Assembly (NCBI GenBank): GCA_016763115.1
Contig: JAESUL010000035.1
Location: 1-5,404, forward strand
Source: Phycisphaerales bacterium
Lineage (GTDB): Bacteria > Planctomycetota > Phycisphaerae > Phycisphaerales > UBA1924
DNA length: 5,404 nt
Direction of reading: 5' to 3'
A program made the translations under genes and the position numbers. Of the stretch, positions 1 through 5,404 are shown piece by piece. The notes beneath the pieces are model-generated. The model was not told the origin of the DNA. It saw only the letters and a program-made list of their open reading frames with translations, and made no database searches. The first letter of the stretch is position 1. Each line of letters opens with the position of its first letter.

Positions 1-571
1 GGCGATCGCCAGCGCGGTGGGCGGGTATGTGCTCGCAGCCAATGTGCCCGAATCATTGGTCCGTGGCGGATCGGTCAATGCTGCCGGGATGATGGCGGTG
101 ACAAGCGGGGCATTGGTCGTGCTGGCGGCGGTGTTCTCGCCAAGCCACGGATACATCGCCAAAGCCCTCCGCCGACGATCGCTGCAAAAACAGATCGCGG
201 TCGAGGACATCCTCGCAACCCTTTTCCGTTGCCAAGAAACCGGGCAAGCAAGCGTCGAGCAATCACAGCTCGATTCCATCCTCGGCGTCCACAAACAGAT
301 GCGTTCGGCCCTGTCCAATGCCCAGGCCGCCGGGCTGGTCTCGATCACCGATGCCCGTGCTTCGTTGACCGACGCCGGGCACGAGCAGGCGAGCACGCTT
401 ATCCGCAAGCACCGGATGTGGGAGGGGTACCTTGTTGACAAGGCCGGGATGCCCGCCGACCATGTGCACTCGGTCGCCGAGCAACTCGAACACCTCCGCA
501 ACCCAATCCCCGGTGATGGCGACGCCCCGAGCGGCGACCAGCACGGCAAGCCCATCCCGCCGGGCAAGTGA
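1..571 (+). CDS. Metal ABC transporter permease fused to a C-terminal DtxR/MntR-like domain (3' part only)
   Basis: The reading frame is open from the left edge (codons from base 2), so the start is missing; residues here count from the GTG at 17. Residues 22-41 form a last hydrophobic segment followed by SPSHG, the usual end of ABC-3 family Mn/Zn/Fe permeases. A basic linker (RRRSLQKQ, 52-59) leads into a winged-helix domain (about 62-127) and a DtxR-type dimerisation and metal-binding segment. RKHRMWE (130-136) and VHSVAEQLEHL (150-160) keep H132, E136, H151, E155, E158 and H159, which by hand alignment match metal ligands of DtxR and MntR. The protein ends in HGKPIPP, as DtxR proteins often do. 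D64 fits MntR Asp8, but the Glu11 position is Ala67. The segment between LEH and HGKPIP is shorter than usual. It probably moves metal ions across the inner membrane and may also sense them. Chlamydia YtgCR is a known permease-repressor fusion. Which metal is transported cannot be told. Confidence 0.85.
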   Translation, partial: AIASAVGGYVLAANVPESLVRGGSVNAAGMMAVTSGALVVLAAVFSPSHGYIAKALRRRSLQKQIAVEDILATLFRCQETGQASVEQSQLDSILGVHKQMRSALSNAQAAGLVSITDARASLTDAGHEQASTLIRKHRMWEGYLVDKAGMPADHVHSVAEQLEHLRNPIPGDGDAPSGDQHGKPIPPGK

Positions 572-590
572 ACGGGCCTATCGTCCTTGC

Positions 591-1925
591 ATGGCAACAC
601 ACGAGGTCAACTTTGACGGGCTCATCGCCCCGACGCACAACTACGCCGGGCTCAGCCCGGGCAATGTCGCCTCGGCCAACAACGCCGGTTTGATCTCCAA
701 CCCCAAGGCGGCGGCCCTCCAGGGGCTGGGCAAAATGAAAACCTTGATGGATCTGGGGCTCAAGCAAGCGGTACTGCCCCCCCAGCAACGCCCCGACCTG
801 GACATGCTCCGCAGCCTTGGATTCAAAGGTGACGACGGTGCGATTCTCCAACAAGCCCACGCCGAGGATCCGACCTTGCTGGCGGCGTGCTGGAGCGCGT
901 CGAGCATGTGGGCCGCCAACGCGGCGACCGTATCGCCCAGCGCCGACACCAAAGACCGCCGCGTCCACATGACCCCGGCCAATCTGGTCTCCAACTTTCA
1001 CCGCTCTTGGGAGCACCGATCAACCACCGACGCGCTGCGGATGATTTTCGCCGACGATTCTCGGTTCATGATCCACGACGCGCTGCCGAGCCAGGCCCGG
1101 TTTGCCGACGAGGGGGCCGCCAACCACATCCGGTTCTGTGCGGCCCATGACCAGCCCGGAGTCGAGCTCTTTGTCTATGGCGTTGACCGCGACGAGCCCG
1201 GATCGGGCGCACGCAACTTCCCGAGCCGACAAACCCGCGCCGCGTGCGAAGCAATCGCCCGCAACCACCAACTCGACCCAACCATGACCGTGTTTGCCCG
1301 CCAGCACCCCGACGCGATCGACGCGGGCGTGTTTCACAACGATGTCATCGCGACCGGCAACGCCAATGTGTTCATGTACCACGAGCAGGCCTTCGCGACC
1401 TCGCGTTCATTGATGACCGATCTTGCTGCCCCGCTCGGCGGCGACTTGATTGTAATCGAGGCCCACGATTCAGACTTCCCGCTCCAAGACGCCGTCACCA
1501 GCTACCTATTCAACTCCCAGCTCGTCACCCTCCCCGACGAGACCATGGCCCTGATCGCGCCGCTGGAATCGAAAAACAATCCACGCGTCAAGGCGTTCAT
1601 CGACCGGGCCATCGCCGACCCAACCAACCCACTCAACACCGCCAAGTACCTCGATGTCCACGAATCGATGCGCAACGGCGGCGGGCCCGCGTGCCTGCGC
1701 CTCCGCGTCGTGCTCAGCGACGACGAACTCAGCGCAACCCACCAAGGGGTCATCCTCACCGATCCGCTCTACGACCAACTCGTTGGATGGGTGGAGGAAA
1801 ACTACCCCGATCACCTCGCCCCGGACCAACTCCGCGACCCGGTGCTCGCCCGCGGGTGCATCGATATGCTCGATGAACTCACACGGATCTTGGATCTCCC
1901 CAAGCTCTACCCGTTCCAGCGGTAG
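591..1925 (+). CDS. astB: N-succinylarginine dihydrolase AstB
   Basis: Cytosolic pentein-fold enzyme converting N2-succinyl-L-arginine and water to N2-succinyl-L-ornithine, two ammonia and CO2, the second step of the arginine succinyltransferase (AST) pathway. The product is 444 aa against about 447 for E. coli AstB and aligns end to end. It starts with EVNFDGLIAPTHNYAGLS and finishes LYPFQR, both family hallmarks. The catalytic triad is present: E174 in DEGAANH, H249 in GVFHND and C368 in NGGGPACLRLR. Other conserved blocks are NAATVSPSAD (110-119) and SYLFNSQL (304-311). ATG 591 is chosen because the family N-terminus begins exactly there; the frame is open back to 432, but that part overlaps the preceding gene and has no homology. 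No clear Shine-Dalgarno precedes it. The gap to the upstream stop is 19 bases, so translation may be coupled. No astA, astC, astD or astE is visible, so the pathway context is unproven. Confidence 0.95.
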   Translation: MATHEVNFDGLIAPTHNYAGLSPGNVASANNAGLISNPKAAALQGLGKMKTLMDLGLKQAVLPPQQRPDLDMLRSLGFKGDDGAILQQAHAEDPTLLAACWSASSMWAANAATVSPSADTKDRRVHMTPANLVSNFHRSWEHRSTTDALRMIFADDSRFMIHDALPSQARFADEGAANHIRFCAAHDQPGVELFVYGVDRDEPGSGARNFPSRQTRAACEAIARNHQLDPTMTVFARQHPDAIDAGVFHNDVIATGNANVFMYHEQAFATSRSLMTDLAAPLGGDLIVIEAHDSDFPLQDAVTSYLFNSQLVTLPDETMALIAPLESKNNPRVKAFIDRAIADPTNPLNTAKYLDVHESMRNGGGPACLRLRVVLSDDELSATHQGVILTDPLYDQLVGWVEENYPDHLAPDQLRDPVLARGCIDMLDELTRILDLPKLYPFQR

Positions 1926-2035
1926 AACCCCCGATCGTGCACCCGGTATTTTCTGCGCGTTGATGGGTGCCCACCGAATCCCCTGTTCGGGCTATTTCTG
2001 TGTCCAAACCAAGCCTCCGCTCAACATTACCACCC
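1926..2035. other. Intergenic stretch between astB and the nhaA leader
   Basis: Non-coding. Two modest inverted repeats are visible: GCACCC (1939-1944) with GGGTGC (1965-1970), which has a 20-base loop, and CCGAA (1974-1978) with TTCGG (1986-1990), which has a 7-base loop. Neither is followed by a T-run, so neither is a convincing intrinsic terminator for astB. I see no good promoter. The best -35/-10 pair nearby is TCAACA (2021-2026) and TACGAT (2042-2047), with a poor 15-base spacing. Confidence 0.5.
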
Positions 2036-2120
2036 CTCCTGTACGATAGTGATTGGTACACCGGGTTATCACACCCCCGCTTTGGGGCGATGTGAATCCG
2101 GGGCCGACTTTGCACAGGAG
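2036..2120 (+). promoter_or_regulatory. Structured 5' leader of nhaA, candidate ion-responsive riboswitch
   Basis: Three helices can be drawn by eye. P1 is TGTAC (2040-2044) with GTACA (2056-2060), loop of 11. P2 begins at the very next base: CCGG (2061-2064) with CCGG (2098-2101), then an internal loop, TCACA (2069-2073) with TGTGA (2091-2095), and CCCC (2074-2077) with GGGG (2084-2087), leaving CGA as a bulge. P0 is CTCC (2036-2039) with GGAG (2117-2120), which covers the Shine-Dalgarno; a longer version, CTCCTGT with ACAGGAG, would compete with P1. Helices that abut without linkers and close on the ribosome site are what a translational riboswitch would show. Known Li+ (nhaA-I, nhaA-II) and Na+ (DUF1646) riboswitch classes sit before such transporters. 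I cannot confirm membership in any class by eye. If transcription starts downstream of 2047, only P2 would be in the RNA. Confidence 0.45.
2115..2120 (+). promoter_or_regulatory. Shine-Dalgarno of nhaA (CAGGAG)
   Basis: AGGAG ends 9 bases before ATG 2130 and settles that start over the GTG at 2049, which would add 27 residues without NhaA character. The same bases are perfectly complementary to CTCCTG at 2036-2041. Confidence 0.8.
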
Positions 2121-2129
2121 CATCATCTG

Positions 2130-3754
2130 ATGTCCGACGACCATCATATCCCGACCGCCAAGCATGAACTCAACCCCGAGCCGAGCGAGCGTTTAGCCCG
2201 TCCGTTCCAGCGGTTTGCAAGCCTGTCGAGTTCGGGCGGCATTGTCCTGCTTCTCATGACCGGAATCGCCATGGTCTGGGCGAACATCAACTTCGAGTCC
2301 TACGACGAGATCTTCAACGAAACCGAGATACGAATAACCGTTGCCCACAACCCGCACCACGCCCCGACGGCGGGTGAATACAAAGACGACAACGAGCAAG
2401 GCGCTGCTGATGAATACAGCAACGCCACTGACCCCGCAGAAAACCCTGCATACGACACCAAATCCGACGAGATCGAACAGAATCTCGACGAAACTGTCGG
2501 CGAGGCATCAGAACAAGAGTACGGTGCGGCCAAAGCAGACTACAACGCCTGGCACCCGCTGCCCAACACCCCCCACTGGTGGCAAGGACACTCGATTGCC
2601 GCGTGGATCAACGACCTGCTCATGGCGATCTTCTTCTTAGTCGTGGGTCTCGAAATCAAACGCGAGATCCTCGTTGGTGAACTCGCATCACCCAAACAGG
2701 CCGCCCTTCCTATCTTCGGTGCCATCGGCGGCATAATCGGCCCCGCGTTGATCTTTGTCGCGTTCAACATGGGCAAACGACCATCAACGGATGGGGCGTG
2801 CCCATGGCGACCGATATCGCCTTTGCGGTCGGCATCCTGGCGATGCTCGGATCACGAATCCCCAACTCGCTCAAGGTCTTCCTGATGAGTCTGGCGATCG
2901 TGGACGACCTCGCTGCCCTGATGGTCATCGCTATCTTTTATACAGAGAATCTGGATACCGCGTACCTCGGATACGCCGGCACAATCGTCGCGTTGCTGAT
3001 GGTCCTCAATGTCATGCGGTGCCGGTGGATCACCTTGTACCTTGTTCTTGGATTGCCCTTGTGGTACTGCATCTATATGTCCGGCATCCATGCCACCATC
3101 GCCGGTGTGCTACTCGCACTGACCATCCCTGCCCACGCACGGGTCAACGCGGTCAACTTTGTGTATTCCTCGCGCAAGGCACTCGATGTCTTCCAAAACG
3201 CCCACGATGATCCGAACTACAACATCACGCAGTCCTCGGTCCGGCGTGCCGCCGTCACCGCGATGATGAAAAATGCCCGTCAGGTCCTGCCCCCATTGCA
3301 CCGCATCGAGCATGTCCTGCACCCTTGGGCCGCGTTTATCATCATCCCCGTCTTCGCGCTGGCCAACGCAGGCATCCCGGTCAACGGCGGCGTCGCCGAG
3401 AACCTCGCCAACCCTGCATCGCTGGGCATCATCTTCGGGGTTTGCCTCGGCAAACCCCTCGGCATCGTGCTCCTGTGCTTCATCGCGTGCAAACTTGGGA
3501 TCGCATCGCTCCCCCGCGGAGTGACCTGGCGACACATTCTTGGTGCAGGGACACTGGCAGGCATCGGATTCACCATGGCCATCTTCATCGCCAACCTTGC
3601 CTTCAAGGGCCCGGACCTCGAGCACGCCAAACTCGCGATCCTTGTCGCATCGGCTCTTTCGGCGATCGTTGGCGCGGGGCTGCTGCTGACCTGCAAGTCG
3701 GCACCAGAACCCGAGCCCGAAGAACTCGGCCCAGAGATCGACCCCGACGACTAA
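2130..3754 (+). pseudogene. nhaA: Na+/H+ antiporter NhaA, split by a one-base frameshift
   Basis: Inner-membrane antiporter exporting Na+ (or Li+) in exchange for H+. Bases 2130-2885 encode the N-terminal part and 2798-3754 the rest in the -1 frame; joined, they give about 541 aa against 388 in E. coli. NhaA blocks run in order: SSSGGIVLLLMTGIAMVWAN (first helix, about 32-52), WINDLLMAIFFLVVGLEIKRE (159-179), WGVPMATDIAFAVG (222-235), FLMSLAIVDDLAAL (251-264), LHPWAAFIIIPVFALANAG, CLGKPLGI and GIGFTMAIFIANLAF. Functional residues survive: D229 (E. coli D133), D259-D260 (D163-D164) and K442 (K300), with the 30-residue spacing between D133 and D163 kept. Unusual parts are a 48-residue acidic stretch (83-130) in the loop between helices I and II, and an acidic Pro-rich tail (SAPEPEPEELGPEIDPDD). 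Both halves look under coding constraint, so the break is recent or a sequencing error. As written, the first product would be 251 aa and inactive. Confidence 0.9.
2772..2785 (+). other. Frameshift site inside nhaA
   Basis: In the first frame the protein reads FNMGK and then non-homologous RPSTDGACPW up to TGA 2883-2885. In the -1 frame the bases from 2783 read INGWGVPMATD, as NhaA requires. Adding one C within AAACGACC (2775-2782) would give GKPTINGWGVPM, a normal NhaA junction, so loss of a single C near 2778 is the simplest reading. No canonical X XXY YYZ slippery heptamer in the right phase is present. Confidence 0.85.
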
Positions 3755-3774
3755 GTCATCCACAACACATCCAC

Positions 3775-3810
3775 ACCCCCGTCTTGCACACCTCAAGGCG
3801 GGGGTTTTTT
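3775..3810 (+). terminator. Intrinsic terminator after nhaA
   Basis: CCCCCGTCTTG (3776-3786) pairs with CAAGGCGGGGG (3794-3804) over 11 base pairs, including one T-G wobble, around the 7-base loop CACACCT. Six T follow at 3805-3810. It begins 20 bases after the nhaA stop and is the strongest terminator in the window, separating nhaA from the dockerin gene. Confidence 0.93.
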
Positions 3811-3995
3811 CATGCTCCCAATCAACCCCGCTGGGCCGTCAAGCAGTATCTAGAACAATGCATTGCGGATTGAAATATCAAAATTGACACATTGTACGAG
3901 TTGTGTTCGGTGTAATTTCTCGCAAATTATTGAAAATAGGGTTTCCAAGCGAGCCAGATCCGAGTATTCTTATGGTGGACTCTCGTCCAAGAAAT

Positions 3996-4023
3996 CAGAT
4001 ACCCACTGACAGATACCCCACTG
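3996..4023 (+). repeat. Imperfect tandem repeat in the 5' leader next to the Shine-Dalgarno
   Basis: CAGATACCCACTG (3996-4008) is followed after one base by CAGATACCCCACTG (4010-4023); the second copy has one extra C. The second copy ends on the first G of the GGAGG ribosome-binding site. It could arise from slippage or be a two-site binding element; function unknown. Confidence 0.75.
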
Positions 4024-4027
4024 GAGG
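4023..4027 (+). promoter_or_regulatory. Shine-Dalgarno GGAGG of the dockerin-protein gene
   Basis: GGAGG lies 7 bases (all A) before ATG 4035. With the signal peptide that starts there, it fixes this start over the upstream in-frame GTG at 3903. Confidence 0.9.
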
Positions 4028-4034
4028 AAAAAAA

Positions 4035-5369
4035 ATGATTCGTATGACAATGACCGCCGTTATGGTGGCTAGCTGTGGCACCGCGATCGCTGGTGGCCCA
4101 AATAACGGCCCAGATGTAATCTGTGGCGTCCTCACAAGTTCAAACTACTACGGACAAATCGGCGGCACCCATGCATTCTCCGTGGGCACCACCTCGTGTA
4201 ATATCGGCAACATGCCTGCATTATGGGAAGGCGACACCGCGGATCATCCCGTCATCTCGCAGACCATCTGGCGTTATGACAACTCCGAAAAACGCCTGAC
4301 CCAGGTCGGTATTGGTCATGTGAAACACTCTTTCGCGGCACTCCAAGAAAACGACTGTGGCCTTGGCTGTTCGAACAACGGCGGATGGCAGGCACTCGGT
4401 TCGGGCTGTTCGGACCCTTACTCCGCATCGCTCAACGGCGGACAAAGCGGGCTCGGCCCACGCTCAGAGATCAACGCCTTCAACGGCGAAATCGCATGGC
4501 CATTCACCAGTGACGGTATGAGCGGCAATGCAATCTACAAGCGCATCCAGGTACAGAACTCCGAGATTGATCTTGCGGACGACTACTATGTTGAAGGTGC
4601 CTATGTCCTCAAGGACGAAATCCCCTTCGGCAACCAGTTCAACAATGTCTCTTGGAGAGCAATGAGTCACAGTGGCGCACAGGTGCTGGTGATGAGCGGC
4701 CCGACCGTCCAGATGACCCCCGCCATCCAGATCTGGCAGGACCGTGATCCTTCCGTGACACTGACCACCGTCGATGTTCCGGGTGAAGGACGATTCATTG
4801 TTGCCTCCAAGGCCAAAGACATGGGCGGCGGCGTCTGGCGCTACGAGTATGGTGTCTACAACCAGAACTCGGACCGCTCGGCGGCCTCGTTCACTGTCCC
4901 CGCAACCGGGACCTCCAACTACGGGTTCCATGATGTCAACTACCACGATTCGATCGACGATAACATATCCCCGACCGACTGGGCAGTGACCGAAGGCGCA
5001 ACCTCTGTTAGTTTCAGCACCCCGATCGAAGCAATGAACCCCAATGCCAACGCGATCCGCTGGGGCACGATGTACAACTTCTGGTTCGATGCCAACACCG
5101 CACCGACCACGGGCGATGCCGAAATCGGGCTCTTCCGCGCTGGCTCGCCATCAACGGTGCTCGCTTCGATTGTCATGCCAAGTGCAGAGGAAATCTGTAC
5201 CGCAGACCTCGCTGAGCCATTCGGTACCCTGAATCTTCAGGATGTCTTTGCACTCCTCGCGTTGTTCAACGCAGGCGACAACGCTGCCGACCTTGCTGCA
5301 CCATTCGGCACCCTGAACCTTCAGGATGTCTTTGCCTACCTCGCAGATTTCAACGCTGGTTGTAAGTAA
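4035..5369 (+). CDS. Secreted protein of unknown function with a C-terminal GC-type dockerin anchor
   Basis: The 444-residue product begins with a short export signal (MIRMTMTAVMVASCGTAIA) with a likely AIA/GG cleavage at 19-20. VASC (11-14) also fits a lipobox, though the signal would be short for a lipoprotein. The body (about 27-385) contains conserved-looking blocks: GTHAFSVGTTSCNIGN (44-59), HPVISQTIWR (71-80), GHVKHSF (94-100), CGLGCSNNGG (108-117) and GCSDPYSASLNGGQSGLGPR (124-143). I recall similar sequences in uncharacterised planctomycete secreted proteins, and no enzymatic motif is evident. The tail after C388 is two 28-residue repeats, 389-416 and 417-444, sharing PFGTLNLQDVFA, ending GCK. 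C388 and C443 could form a disulfide. This matches the tail called 'GC-type dockerin' in planctomycetes, thought to attach proteins to a cell-surface or extracellular partner. No cohesin is visible here. Confidence 0.85.
   Translation: MIRMTMTAVMVASCGTAIAGGPNNGPDVICGVLTSSNYYGQIGGTHAFSVGTTSCNIGNMPALWEGDTADHPVISQTIWRYDNSEKRLTQVGIGHVKHSFAALQENDCGLGCSNNGGWQALGSGCSDPYSASLNGGQSGLGPRSEINAFNGEIAWPFTSDGMSGNAIYKRIQVQNSEIDLADDYYVEGAYVLKDEIPFGNQFNNVSWRAMSHSGAQVLVMSGPTVQMTPAIQIWQDRDPSVTLTTVDVPGEGRFIVASKAKDMGGGVWRYEYGVYNQNSDRSAASFTVPATGTSNYGFHDVNYHDSIDDNISPTDWAVTEGATSVSFSTPIEAMNPNANAIRWGTMYNFWFDANTAPTTGDAEIGLFRAGSPSTVLASIVMPSAEEICTADLAEPFGTLNLQDVFALLALFNAGDNAADLAAPFGTLNLQDVFAYLADFNAGCK
5199..5366 (+). repeat. 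Twin 84-base repeat encoding the dockerin-like tail
   Basis: Two in-frame copies of 84 bases, 5199-5282 and 5283-5366, encode 28 residues each. The cores are nearly identical in DNA: CTTCAGGATGTCTTTGC is perfect in both copies, while flanking codons differ mostly at third positions. Each copy has the pattern ADLA-x-PFG-x-LN-x-x-DVFA, with Asp residues placed like an EF-hand-type loop. The close DNA identity suggests recent duplication, gene conversion or strong constraint. Confidence 0.9.
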
Positions 5370-5404
5370 GACCGCCCCCTGAATCCATACCAATCCAGAC
5401 ACCC

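Larger units (their letters stand above)
3811..4034 (+). promoter_or_regulatory. AT-rich upstream region of the dockerin-protein gene
   Basis: No gene is seen in these 224 bases. Composition falls to about 38% GC over 3841-3960 (hand count), well below the flanking genes, as expected of a promoter region. Visible elements are a perfect 10-base palindrome CAATGCATTG (3856-3865), TTGACA (3884-3889) as a possible -35, and TGTAAT (3911-3916) as a possible -10, although their 21-base spacing is too long for a standard sigma-70 promoter. An inverted repeat ACACA (3887-3891) / TGTGT (3902-3906) lies between them, and a 5-bp hairpin TGGAC-TCTC-GTCCA spans 3976-3989. Which of these act is unknown. Confidence 0.4.

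Noticed and set aside
432..590. N-terminal extension of astB by 53 residues from an upstream ATG
   Set aside because: It overlaps the permease-DtxR gene in another frame, is low-complexity Ser/Thr/Pro/Arg-rich, and the AstB family N-terminus begins exactly at ATG 591.
399..1016. 205-codon open frame on the minus strand
   Set aside because: Shadow of astB and the preceding gene; Arg/Gly-rich composition typical of antisense frames in GC-rich DNA, with no recognisable domain.
1939..1990. Two hairpins after astB as an intrinsic terminator
   Set aside because: Stems are only 5-6 bp, one loop is 20 bases, and no T-tract follows either.
2772..2785. Programmed -1 ribosomal frameshifting in nhaA
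   Set aside because: GGC AAA CGA offers no slippery heptamer allowing re-pairing in both sites, and NhaA is not known to be made this way; loss of one C explains the sequence more simply.
2789..2806. Independent internal start for the C-terminal nhaA half (GTG 2798 or ATG 2804) with GGATGGGG as a ribosome site
   Set aside because: These bases encode the conserved INGWGVPM motif, which explains the G-rich run; a transporter lacking its first three helices would not be functional.
3903..4034. Upstream extension of the dockerin protein by 44 residues
   Set aside because: The strong GGAGG and the signal peptide both place the start at 4035; the extension lies in AT-rich non-coding DNA with repeats.
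5370..5404. Terminator or further gene after the dockerin protein
   Set aside because: Only 35 bases remain, with no stem-loop or start signal visible.

Overview
The window looks like chromosomal DNA of a planctomycete, probably of the Phycisphaerae group. The reasons are GC-rich coding sequence, a secreted protein ending in the twin-repeat 'GC-type' dockerin tail common in that group, and a metal ABC permease fused to a DtxR-type domain. This placement is inference from gene content, not from a marker gene. All genes are on the + strand.

Layout. (1) Bases 1-571 hold the 3' end of a metal-ion ABC transporter permease fused to a DtxR/MntR-like metal-sensing domain; its start lies outside the window. 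(2) Nineteen bases later comes astB (591-1925), an intact N-succinylarginine dihydrolase with its catalytic Glu, His and Cys, but with no other arginine succinyltransferase pathway gene in view. (3) Bases 1926-2129 are non-coding. Their distal part (2036-2120) can fold into two abutting hairpins closed by a helix that masks the ribosome-binding site of the next gene, which suggests a translational riboswitch-like leader. (4) nhaA, a Na+/H+ antiporter (2130-3754), is recognisable from end to end but is split by a one-base frameshift near 2778. It also carries an unusually long acidic insertion between its first two membrane helices. A strong intrinsic terminator (3775-3810) follows. (5) An AT-rich intergenic stretch (3811-4034) holds palindromes and a tandem repeat that runs into a strong Shine-Dalgarno. 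(6) A secreted protein of unknown function (4035-5369) ends in a two-repeat dockerin-like anchor. The last 35 bases hold nothing recognisable.

How the genes relate. The fused permease and astB are close enough to share a transcript, although no functional link is evident. nhaA appears to be an independent unit, with its own structured leader and its own terminator. The dockerin gene is a separate unit. The observations most worth following are the nhaA leader RNA (known Li+ and Na+ riboswitch classes lie upstream of such transporters), the nhaA frameshift with the acidic loop insertion, and the permease-DtxR fusion.
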